From assembly GCF_027943255.1 (NCBI RefSeq), contig NC_072893.1, forward strand, positions 121,891,784 to 121,955,783: 64,000 nucleotides of DNA, written 5' to 3'. Source of the DNA: Anastrepha obliqua. Lineage: Eukaryota; Arthropoda; Insecta; Diptera; Tephritidae. The position numbers and the translations under genes were made by a program. Positions 32,545 to 42,736 of the stretch are shown here, piece after piece. Within the stretch, counting starts at the first letter, position 1. Every line of letters starts with the position of its first letter. Under the pieces are notes generated by a model. It worked only from the letters and a program-made list of their open reading frames with translations. It was not told where the DNA came from and searched no databases.

Positions 32545-33205
32545 CTAAAACTGGTAATCTTTCATCCTTGTATCTCAACCCCTAAATCCGTGAGTGTAGC
32601 AAAAAAGTGAGAGCCAATATGTCCAAATCTCAGTCGTATGAGAAGAGGACAATTACCTGCAAGATGCTGAGATAATTTCACCTCATCCTTCAGACAGCCA
32701 CTGCCGAAAAGACTCGAATTAATACTAAGTCTCAACGCGTAGATGCCTAACGGGGAAGGGTACCAAAAGAACAACCACAAAATTATACAGTTGAGAATTT
32801 GTTAATTCTAGAAGTTTCGCCGAGCGCCTCCGATCGATTCGGGACTAGAAAGATATTACAACTTTGCATGCTGATATATGATCCCAGTGCTCGTTAAGTT
32901 GATGCGAAGCCGGCCTTTCAAGAAGCAGACCGCAGGCTTTCAAGGGTGCCCTAATCCTATCAATGAGTTTGTATTGAAGTATTTGGCTTCAGACGTAAGG
33001 CTAATCAGGCATTCTTCGCCTAGTTTCAAGCGTATGGACATCGAGGCTAGTGCTTTAATTGCTTCTTCGCTGTCGGAGCTAATATTTATTTTTTTGATAG
33101 TAGTTGGACAATCAACTGCTACCAATCGACTGCTTCTTTGATTGCGGCTAGCTCTGTGAAGAAATTTACCAGGCGCTGTCTCCAAATGCTGCACCATACC
33201 CACCC
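32545..33205 (-). pseudogene. LINE RNase H and C-terminal zinc region, decayed
   Basis: From 33200 leftward: INISSDSEEAIKALASMSI (RNase H SDS block), LKLGEECLISLTSEAKYF and NSLIGLGHP (degraded WVPGH). After a gap, from about 32740, ALRLSINSSLFGSGCLKDEV, KLSQHLAGNCPLLIRLRFGH and IGSHFFATLTDLGVE. The zinc box aligns with SSPFCAGCMEDEVESSQHLL in the copy at 22676-22951, so both come from one family. Strongly diverged, with the 5' part missing. Confidence 0.7.
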
Positions 33206-34494
33206 ATGCTTTGAGGGAATATGAATGGAGAATGGCTCTATGTGATAGTCTCTGCAGTATTTAATTTAATATAAAAAATTACTTGTTTGTAAAGAGCTGG
33301 AATATGCCTGAATATGGCCTTTGTTATTTCCATAAAATCCAGTGAGATTTAAAAGCACAGTACAGCAGTACTTATTGTTCATACCGCAAAATTTGCTTTC
33401 CTTTGGATGCAACGGTGCGTATGAGTGACCTCTGCCGTACTGAACGCTGGTATTGCTTTCTCTCAGAACTGTTTTTCCCTTAAATTCTTAAGTACAAATC
33501 ATTTCACTACATTACATTTCATTTCATTTCCATTTCCATTTTCCTTTTACATTTCATGCAAAATATGAGTTATCCTTAGATTTTTGCAAGTAATCCTTGG
33601 ACAGTGACTGAAAATATCCCTGCACGTCAGCATTTGCAGCTGTGCCCATTTTTTAAATTGTTTACGAATCTACACTACCATATACATACATACATACATC
33701 TATGGATGCAAATACTTTGTGCTCCATGAGTAATGAATTAGCACTCATTTCCGCTTCATCACTACTACCGAAATGAAAATTTAGAATGAAAGAGCAGAAA
33801 AGCGCAAATATATAAAGAAACCAACAGTGCAAGGAAATAAAAGTGAATGACATTTTTCAAAGCTCACATCGCAACAGCGGCAGTAGTAAAATAATATGAG
33901 GACATCAGTTGTTGTAGCAAATTCTTGATATGGCAAAGGAATTACTTTTTGTTGCAAAATATAAAGAGCGGAAAGCTGAAATAAAAGAAAACAACAAAAA
34001 AGTAAAAAAAAAGCAAAAATTAAAAATAAAAGCGAACAAAAATAATTTTTTAAATGTCGTAGAATAGTTCCAGCTAACAGCGGTGACGGCAAATCTTTTA
34101 GTAGCAGCGGCTTTGTTGGCGCTGTGGTTGCTGCTATTGTTAGTGGCTGCTGCTGACTGTTGGCAATGTCAGTAAAAGTGTTGCAAATAAATCGTTGCAT
34201 AGAAGTTGCTTGACATCATTTTATTTGCTATTGCTATAGTTGTTGTTGTTTAGGTTGTCGTTTCATTTGTTACAGCGCTGCTGTCTTTATTGTACTTTTT
34301 GGGATTTGGCACTTTGAAGAGTTTGTGCTTAGCAGACCAGCGCTGCTTTTTAGTTGGACTGTGCGGAAAATCACTTAGAAAAAGAAAAATAAAATTTATT
34401 CAATTTTTACACACTTAATATAGTTTTTTTTTAATTTCCGTTGAAAATAGTTTTCCTTAAAATTCAAATTTCAAATTGATTTCATTCAATCACC
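33206..34494. other. no recognised gene
   Basis: Holds a CATTT-rich microsatellite (33512-33555), CATA repeats (33681-33697) and GTTGTT runs near 34238. A minus open frame at 33781-34200 is low-complexity and has no domain. Confidence 0.45.
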
Positions 34495-34645
34495 ATAAAT
34501 CTATCGAAAAGACAATGCAAGACACCGTGCAAGACATGTCTTGCGAAATGTCACCTATGATTAAATATCTATGTGAATGCTAATTCAACAAAACCACCAC
34601 ACAAGACAACATTGAAGACATGTCCTCAATGGGTCAACATTGTTT
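34495..34645 (+). repeat. GACATGTC-family repeat, isolated unit
   Basis: Two motifs in one unit: GTGCAAGACATGTCTTGCG at 34527 and CACAAGACAACATTGAAGAC followed by ATGTCC at 34600-34626, separated by AAATATCTATGTGAATGC and ATTCAACAAAAC. The layout (motif 1, AT spacer with TATCTAT/ATTCAA, motif 2) is the same as in the 40845-42190 array, 6 kb away and in the same orientation. Confidence 0.7.
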
Positions 34646-35212
34646 GCAACCTGTTCGAAGCAAATTTTTCTTACAAATCAGATTTCCTCAAAATCAAACT
34701 TAAGGATTCTGCCATTGTTAGTTTTCCGTGTACCTCTTCCTTTGTGCCTTAAACTCTTACTCTACAATACTTTATTCATTTATATGGGGTTGAGTGTGTT
34801 TTTCTTTGCTTTACTGTTTTGTTTATTTCTTCGACCAAATGTGTTGCGCTTTCCAAACCTGTGACAAATACAAATCACTTTAGATTTATTTGTGCAATTT
34901 TATAGTTTATCATTCGGGTATCGCTTAGTTGCACTCGTTCGCTAGTGGATGTGAGACTATGGTAAAATTTAGAATTTAGAACTTAGAAAACAAACTATTT
35001 AAGCAATACACATACCTACATCCACATTAAAAAACAAAACTATGCAAATGAGAAAAATTAGTCTGATTGATGTTGAGTGATATTGAGTATGAAAAAGGCA
35101 AATTGTTCGAAAAATAAACAAAAGACCTCAGAATAACGGCTTAAAAATTATATGCTTAATCTTCCTGCTTCCGCAAAAAATTATCCTGTTTCTTCTTATG
35201 GAAGCTAGCAGG
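34646..35212. other. no recognised gene
   Basis: Unique-looking AT-rich sequence up to the hAT insertion; it ends with the target copy CTAGCAGG (35205-35212). Confidence 0.5.
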
Positions 35213-38200
35213 CAGTGACGTAACAATAGGGTGGCATGGGTGGCAAAATGTCACGGGCCCCCGACCCAAGAGGGCCCCGGGCCAACAGGCCGCGAGCTCA
35301 AGAATTTTTTTATATTGTACACGAGTAATTTATTTTATGTGAAAAGTACAATATATTTTGATAAATTCTGCTTAAAATCCAATCAATATATCGTTAAGCA
35401 TTTCAACCGAACTTAACAAAAAGATGTTTATTCATTTTTAGAGAAACACGCGTGACGAGTAATTTTACTTACTTATGACCGTTAAAAACCCGTCAATCAA
35501 AATACCGATAATTGCAGGTTCTTATTCATTTTAAAATGCATCCATTGGTTTCTACATATTTTGGAGCGGAACGTTGGCAGCTCGGGTGAGCATTAATAAT
35601 CGGGGAATTCCCCATCCAGTTTTTTTTTGTCTCGCTACTGCGGGGGTGTGTTGGCCACACTATGTTAGGGGAATCCCGGATTTGATATTTTTTTGTGAGG
35701 GCTTCACTGACTGCGTATTCTTTGTGCGAGTATTTTAACGATTGGCGATTTGTATGTTTGATTTTGTTATTTTATTGAATATAAATAAAGTTTATTGTGA
35801 AAGTTAAATATTAAAATGTCTAGTTCCAGAAAACTTTTAAGTGGGAGCGAAAAACGAAAGAGAAAGAAGGAAACTGAAGAAAAAAATAAAAAGGTACCTA
35901 AAATTAGTCAGTACTTGAGAAATGATGACTTAAATAATAAAAAATCGATTGAGCATTGCTCCAGAAGTGAAGAATCGGAGCTTACTAAAAGTACACCAGT
36001 GTTATCAGATGCAGCACCCAACATCATTGAATATCCAGATCCAGAACAACCATAACAAGGTACCGGCAAAAAGATGTTCGCCATATGTTACTGATGAGGG
36101 TAATTTTAAAGAGGTAATTAATCAAGTGAAAATGTTCGTGATTCAAAACGGACATTGCAAACCTAATGGCCCTTTCTTAAAAGATAGTAACAATAGATCT
36201 TTTATAGAAAAACATTACTATATTGTTTCCGTATTGTGAACCGTGTTGGTTACTCGCTAATTGGGCATCTAAGAATATACCAAATGTTTGGATTGAGGGC
36301 TATGACGACTGGAAACATATTGTAGATGGCATACAAAGACACGAGACATCAAAAATTCATCTGGATTCCTGTCTTACGTATCAACAGTGGCGACTACATG
36401 GAACACTCGATGCAAGAGTCTATGATCAAAAGAGGAAAATCCTTTTGGCGACAAGTACTTTCTAAGCTCCTTGATGACACTTTCAGCATGTAATTTAGCC
36501 TTTCGTGGCCACAGAGAAAACGCAGATAGCAGTGATCCAAGCTCCAAAGGAAACTTTTTGAGTATTGTTGAGTTATTAGGAAAATACGATCCTATTTTGC
36601 AAGAGTTGTTAAATAAACCAAAGGGCCAAATAAAATACTTAAGTCCGAAAATACAAAATGAGCTAATTTCTGTCCCGGTTTTAAAAGTAGAATATGCACT
36701 TATAAATGAAATAAATGAAGCACTATTCTACTCTGTCATATTCGATACAACGCAAGATATTTCAGAAATTGATCAAATGTGTGAACTTTACCGTTATTGT
36801 ATGATCGAAAAAGATTAAAATGGGATCCCTAAGGCACTTGTCATTAAAGAAACATTTTTGGGATTTCATGAAGTTAAGGATCAAACTGCCTTAGCATTGT
36901 CCAACCAAATTATTAAATCCATAAATGACAAAAACATTCCTCTAAATAAGTGTCGAGGACAAGGATATGATGGTGCTAACACAATGAAAGGGACTTATGA
37001 TGGAGTTCAAAAACTCATAAATGATGTTGAGCCAAATTCCATACATGTTCACTGTGATGCTCATAGTTTAAATCTGATGCAGTGGGAGAGGTTATTGATA
37101 TGCAACATTTTTTTGAAACAATTCAACAAATTTATAATTTTTTTGGGCATAGTATCAAAAGATGGAATGTTTTATCAAGTTTGATATCTAGTGAAGAAAT
37201 TGAGTCTTAAAATTCAATAACATTGAAAACATTAAACCCTACTAGATGGGCAGGACGTTATGATGCCGTTTTTGCTTTAAAAGTTCGGTTTGTTGAAGTG
37301 CAAGAAGCGCTAACGAAAACAATCCTGTTAAATTGCAAATCAGGTGAAAGAAATGAAGCTGTTTCACTCAAAAAGAAGATCGAAAACTACAATTTTGTTA
37401 TGTTACTGATTTTCCATTGGAAAATCCTACTTACTATCGATGCAGCCTCTAAAGCACTTCAGTCTAAAGCCACCGATCTTTCAAATGCCGTAAAACGTTT
37501 GAAAATATGCCTAGAAGTATTGGAAAGGTATCGACGTGAATTTGAAAGTTTGAAGATGGAAGCGAATAGTGTAGCTAAAAAATGGGCCATCACCTCTGAA
37601 TTTTCTAATAGTCGTTAGAGGAAGGTAAAACGCCATTGTGACGAGCTCTGCGAAGATGAGCGCCTCCAAGATGCGGAAAGTTTGTTCAGAGTGAATATAT
37701 TTTATCGAGTATTGGACATCATTATAAACCAACTGAAATCGCGTTTCATTCCAATAACTGAAATTGTTTCAAATTTTAATGTTTTACAGCCTTCCACGTT
37801 AAAAGTTTTAAATGACACTGATCTGTTAAAACATGCTCTAGAATTTGTTTAGATTTATAAAAAAGACATATCTGAATCATTTGGCACAGAAATTCTAAGT
37901 TTTCGATTCACCTTAAGGGACGAAATAGAAAAATTGTCGTGTATTTGAGACCTTGCTGATTTATTAATAATAAAAAAATTGTTTATGTCTTGCAGCTTTC
38001 CTGAAGTATGCATTGCATTAATGTTATATCTCACAATTCCTGTGACTACAGCTAGTGCTGAAAGATAATTTTCAAAACCAAAATTGATAAAGACTTATTT
38101 AAGAAACTTTATGAGACAAAACAGGTTATGTAACTTGGCTATTCTGTCTATTGAAAATTCTATGGCCCGATTTCTAAACTTCGATGATGTTATAGACACT

Positions 38201-38403
38201 TTTGCGGAACAGAAATCTCGAAAAAAAGATTTTTCTTAATAAATAACTTATTAAAATTAAATTGCTGTTTTGTTTATTAAAATCATCTGTTGAAATAAAA
38301 TTTGTTTCTTTTAATCAAACTGAGTACAACGTGACGGTTTTTATTGATAGGGCCCCATCATAAGAATTTGCCACGGGCCCCAGTTGTTGTAGTTACGCTA
38401 CTG
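35213..38403 (+). mobile_element. hAT element with perfect 8-bp target-site duplication
   Basis: The left end is CAGTGACGTAAC; the right end, reversed, is CAGTAGCGTAAC. Both sides continue with GC-rich GGGCCCC-type sequence and GTGGCAAA. The 8 bp CTAGCAGG is repeated exactly at 35205-35212 and 38404-38411, the length hAT transposases make. Total 3,191 bp, containing one degenerate transposase gene. Confidence 0.92.
35816..38239 (+). pseudogene. hAT transposase (ZMYM/DUF4371-like type), many disruptions
   Basis: Starts at ATG 35816 with a basic, Lys-rich N-terminus (GSEKRKRKKETEEKNKKVPK). Frame changes then lead through a TTF-like zinc region (IEKHYYI, FPYCEPCWLLANWASKN, WKHIVDGIQRHETSKIH) and the catalytic core (LAFRGHRENADSSDPSSKGN, IQNELIS, SVIFDTTQDISEIDQMCELY, CRGQGYDGANTMKGTYDGVQ, HVHCDAHSLNLMQ, LNPTRWAGRYDAV). 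The last block is the hAT dimerisation region, PVTTASAER, YLRNFMRQNRLCNLAILSIE. It ends at TAA 38237-38239. The protein would excise and reinsert the element. At least four frameshifts and several in-frame stops (for example after YCMIEKD near 36816, and at ASAER) inactivate it. Order and spacing are complete, so it decayed in place. Confidence 0.88.
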
Positions 38404-38410
38404 CTAGCAG

Positions 38411-38580
38411 GCCAGCAAACACATGTTCCAAGATGCCTAACTAGAATAATTCATCTAACGTCATACATCTCCGTAAGTATTTCTCTGATTGCCTTAAAAT
38501 TTGACACAGTATTCAAGAATTATTATGCTTTGAAAGCAAATAAAAAGCCAAAAATCGCTGTTTTGAAAATAAATCTATAA
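38411..38580 (+). repeat. ~165-bp direct repeat, copy 1
   Basis: Shares CTCCGTAAGTATTTCTCTGA, TTGCCTT(A/G)AAATTT, AATAAAAAG(C/T)C and AAAATCGCTGTTTTGAAAA with 39074-39236. The hAT inserted at its left edge. Confidence 0.8.
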
Positions 38581-39073
38581 AAGTCGTTTAAAGTTTCTGT
38601 TCGCGCCCCTCTTTATAATTCATCGACGCCGCCTCTGTACTTCCAATTGTCGTTACAGCTATCAAATTTACATTCACACTTTCTCATCACTGCAGTTGTT
38701 GTTGTCGTCGCTAACGTCGCTATTGTCTTCGCTGGAGCTCCCGTTTACTTACTTCCACTATCTTCGCACCTTTCGTTATGCATTGTTTTTGCCCAATAAA
38801 TTACAGCATTAGCATAAGTTTGTCGAACTATTTTCGCTCATTGTATTTTTGTCCTGCTATTTCAGAAAATCATACGATATGTGACTTTCATATTGTAACA
38901 GGTAAAATAGCAGGACCTTTCCAATATACCATAAGCGTCTTGGCTTATGCATGGATTTAATTTAGTAATAAGATTCATTCTATTGTCATAGCTCAAGAAA
39001 TAAACGTCGGTAAATTTTTAAGCGCTTGTTTTTTTGAATACTTAAAATCGTGAAAAAAGCTTCACGATTCACC

Positions 39074-39236
39074 AGTTTCCTTTGTGCCAAAGCTGCCTAA
39101 ATAGACTAATTCACTTAAAGTCACATATCTCCGTAAGTATTTCTCTGATTGCCTTGAAATTTTGCACAGCATTTAAGAAGTATTATGTTTTGAACGGAAA
39201 TAAAAAGTCAAAAATCGCTGTTTTGAAAAGAAGTCC
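39074..39236 (+). repeat. ~165-bp direct repeat, copy 2
   Basis: Second copy, about 663 bp downstream of the first in the same orientation, roughly 80-85% identical by eye. No coding content. Confidence 0.8.
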
Positions 39237-40844
39237 TTTTTCATTCAACTGCAATGCTTGCAAGTATTTGCTTTTGTTTTTTTTGATTGCTTATCATAGC
39301 TGGCGCAGAAGAGTGCTGGACATCATATTACCACATTTGAGACGGCTATAACTTGGGGGCATTTAAAAATTTTCGATAAATCCAGACGTTACCAAGAAAA
39401 TAATAAGAAAATTCGGACAAGAGGAAAAGTAAATTGCTGAGGGGCAACAGTGAGATAAAGCGTGTGGTTGAAAGAAAAGAGTCAGACCACATGTTTTCTG
39501 GGCACAATGAAAAGAAGATAAAAAGAGGGAATATGAAGCCAATAGTGAGATATTTTAAGCCACAGACGGCGGGAGATGGCTGTTCCACTACAATGAAACA
39601 GAAAATGAAAAAAGTAGAAGCATCCAAATCAACTATCACCAAAATGTTTTGAGATCAAACAAGACTGCAAGACTTAGGAAAACATAAACTTCGTAAAAGT
39701 GTGCAGGAAACTAATGCAACAACAGAAACAATAACAATAACAATAAAAATGATAATAATAATCAAAATGTGCAAAGTAAAGATGATAGTCAAATGTTGTC
39801 AGCTCAGCATATGCCATGAAGAAGTTCCACTAGAAATGATAATAGCCCCAGGCGGCAATTCGCTCAAACCAAAGTGGCCACAATCATAATCAAACGCGCT
39901 TGGCTGAGTGGCGCAAGTTAAGTACAACTCCGTAGATGCTACTATCTTTTCGATGACGCGCCATCCACTTACAAGCACTCAGAGTGCATACACTCAGTTG
40001 AGTTGAGTTAAGCTGGGTGCACTTGAGTTGTTTTTTACTTTTTTTATATTTTTTTTTTATTTATTTATCCCGCATAGATTTTTGATTGCTGTGTGACCTT
40101 AGTTACTTTTTCTTTCGAGCTACGCTCATTGTTTCGGAGGTGGGGTGACTTATGCCTTTGACGTCTGCAAATTGTGGCTAGTTGTCACCGTCGTGTCAGA
40201 TAAAGAAAAAACAAAAATTGATAAAAATGAATATTAATTTCGGAACAGGACTGCCAAGTGCATAGCTCTACCGAAAATTGCCACTTCTAAGCTACAGCAA
40301 TTCGTCACAATTTTGCTGCTTACGAGCACTTGAGTGAATACTTATTCAGCTGAGTAGCTGGCGCGGCTTCAGGCTCGAGTATGCAAAAATTCGCTACACT
40401 CCTTATAAGTGGCTAAATAATTTCGAAAAGGAGGCGAGCACAGTGTGAAAAAAAATCAAAAATTCGTAACTTGGTTATCAAATAATTGAATGATAATTTC
40501 CATATGAGCTTTAAACGCAAATTAGGTGATTATATTTTAAGAAAAATAGGCAGCTGCTAAATATATTTCTGTGACTGTGACTTTAAAATATAATTTACAA
40601 AATTCTCGGAACACGGAATGTTTTGTTAAATTCTATATTATTTTCAGATAAACTTTTTTCTGTAAAAAAGTACTACTCACATATATACTTATACCCATAC
40701 ATATGAACATATATGCCTAAAAGCTACATATTTTTCTTTGAACTTTTCACTGGTATTTCGCATATGTAAGTAACCAGAAAGTGTAAGATTTATTTACATA
40801 TTTTACTGCAGGTATGTATTTTAAGCATAAATTCATCTAAAATT
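39237..40844. other. no recognised gene
   Basis: AT-rich sequence, an ACAATAACAATA tract at 39727-39745, and TTGAGTTGAGTT near 39998. No recognisable domain or repeat family. Confidence 0.45.
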
Positions 40845-42190
40845 GCATGCATGACCTTATGCAAGACATGTCCGTAAAATGTCTTCGATGTTAAAACATC
40901 TATTTATTCAACAACTCAATACAAGACATCATCAAGGACATGTCACTAATAAGTCATCGATGACTTAAAACCTTAATTTTGAGCATTTAAAATTTTTTAG
41001 ATATATATCAGTATTTATGTATAAAGAAACGAAAATACTACATAAGACAATGTCGGTGACATATCCTCAATTAGTAATCGATGTCTCAAAACTCCAATTC
41101 CAAGAATTTTAGGTACCATATAATAATGACAGTGTTTGCTCGAAACATATATTTACTCGAAAAAACAACAACAACAAGAGCAACCAAGACAACATCAAAG
41201 ACATGTCTTTAATAAGTCAGCGATGCCTCGAAACCTTAGTTTTAAGCATTTTATTTGTTTCTGGCTAATGGCAAAAAATTTACCTTGACTACAATTTAGT
41301 CTAAACTCGCATGCAAGACATGTCTACCGAATGTCTTTGATGTCCAAACAGCTATTTATTCAATAGAACAGCGAAAACACCATGCAAGACAACATAAAAG
41401 ACATGCCACCAATACGTCATCGATGCCTCGTAACCTTAGTATTAAGTATTTTATTTGTTTCTGGGTAAGTGTAAAAAATTTACCTTGACTACAATTTAGT
41501 CTAAACTCGCATGCAATGACCTCATGCAAGAGATGTCTACTGAATGTATTTGATGTTAAAACAGCTATTTATTCAATAGAATAGTGAAAACACCATACAA
41601 GACAGCATAAAAGACATGCCACCAATAAGTCATCGATGCTTCAAAACTCAATTAAAAAAATTCAAGCGATACCAAAATACAAAAGAAATTATTTTGACTC
41701 CAATTCAATACATGACCTCATGCAGGGCATGTCTACTAAATGTCTTTGAAGCCAAAACATCTATTTATTTGACAGAACAATAAAAACACCATATCACCAT
41801 ATCATCGATGCCCCGAAACCTTTTAGCATTTTATTCAATTCTGGGTATGTGGTACTAGTTACAAGCAAAGAAAAAAGATTTTTATGTGTAGGTACATATG
41901 AATATTGTTACCTTGTTACCTTGTCTCAAGCAAGGGATCTTTGTTTAACTTATTCATGAAGCCCAATTAAAAAATTGAAGCGATTGCACACCAAAATAAA
42001 AAAAATTTATCTTGCTTCCAATTTAGTTCAGCGAGTTTAGCATGCATGACCTCATGCAAGACAAGTCCACAAAATGTCTTTGATATTAAAACAGCTATTT
42101 ATTCAATAGAACAGCGAAAACACCACACAAAACAACATAAAAGACATGTCACCAATAAGTCATCGATGACTTAAAAGCTTAATTTTGTGC
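40845..42190 (+). repeat. GACATGTC-family array, ~200-bp units
   Basis: Units alternate motif 1 (ATGCAAGACATGTC plus AATGTCTTTGATG), a spacer with CTATTTATTCAA and AACACCA, and motif 2 (CAAGACAACATAAAAGACAT followed by AGTCATCGATG). The phrase TACCTTGACTACAATTTAG recurs exactly 200 bp apart (41281, 41481). Exact GACATGTC occurs at 40865, 40937, 41200, 41317 and 42143; other units have one-base variants (GACATGCC, GAGATGTC). All units point the same way. No transposase, no terminal repeats. Confidence 0.8.
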
Positions 42191-42626
42191 ATTTTACACT
42201 TTTTAGGTATACAACACTATTTATGGGGAAGGATACCGCTCTTTATTATCACAAAAAATTTGTTGCAAGAGTACACTGATAGATTATGGTTTTATTTGGT
42301 TTAGTTTTTTATAAAACTCATTTAATGAAGCAACAACAATTCAAGCATTAATGCTAGTTACAATTTAATAAATTCACTTGCTCGCGCCATTATTTATTAA
42401 ACTAAAAACACTAAAGCAATAAAATTCAGTTCATCAGTTTCCACACAGTTTGCAAACAGAATTATATAGAAATTGCCTTATATCCTATTTGCAATGCATT
42501 TATACACGTAAATGTATGTAAAGGGTGGTTAAGTTTCAAGGGCCGGTGTTGATTTTGAATAAAAATACCATTTTTTTGGGAATTATTGCCATTTTTCCTT
42601 ATTATGATAATATCGGTATAGCTCAA

Positions 42627-42710
42627 TTACGTATGGAACAAAATATCGGCCAAATGACTACCGCGGCCTCGGTGGCACACCTCCATCCGATGGTCCAAAT
42701 TTTCGATGAC
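42627..42710 (-). pseudogene. DD41D mariner transposase, C-terminal end (distal to the RTE insert)
   Basis: On minus from the target site: VIENLDHRMEVCHRGRGSHL and ADILFHT, stop TAA at 42627-42629. It continues directly the reading frame that stops at SVIEN on the other side of the insertion (45893-46007), so the retrotransposon entered the coding region without loss. The RGRGSHLADILFHT end is the standard terminus for this transposase group. Confidence 0.85.
42698..42710. repeat. 13-bp target-site duplication of the RTE (left copy)
   Basis: AATTTTCGATGAC, identical to 45893-45905 on the other side of the retrotransposon. Confidence 0.9.
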
Positions 42711-42736
42711 TTCTTCTTAATTGGCGCGATAACCGC

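Noticed and set aside
35213..38403. Host ZMYM-like gene
   Set aside because: Exact 8-bp target duplication and CAGTG/CAGTA terminal repeats show it is a hAT element, with no introns and many stops.
39346..39652. Overlapping ~70-100-codon frames on both strands
   Set aside because: Neither has a recognisable domain; composition is ordinary for the region.
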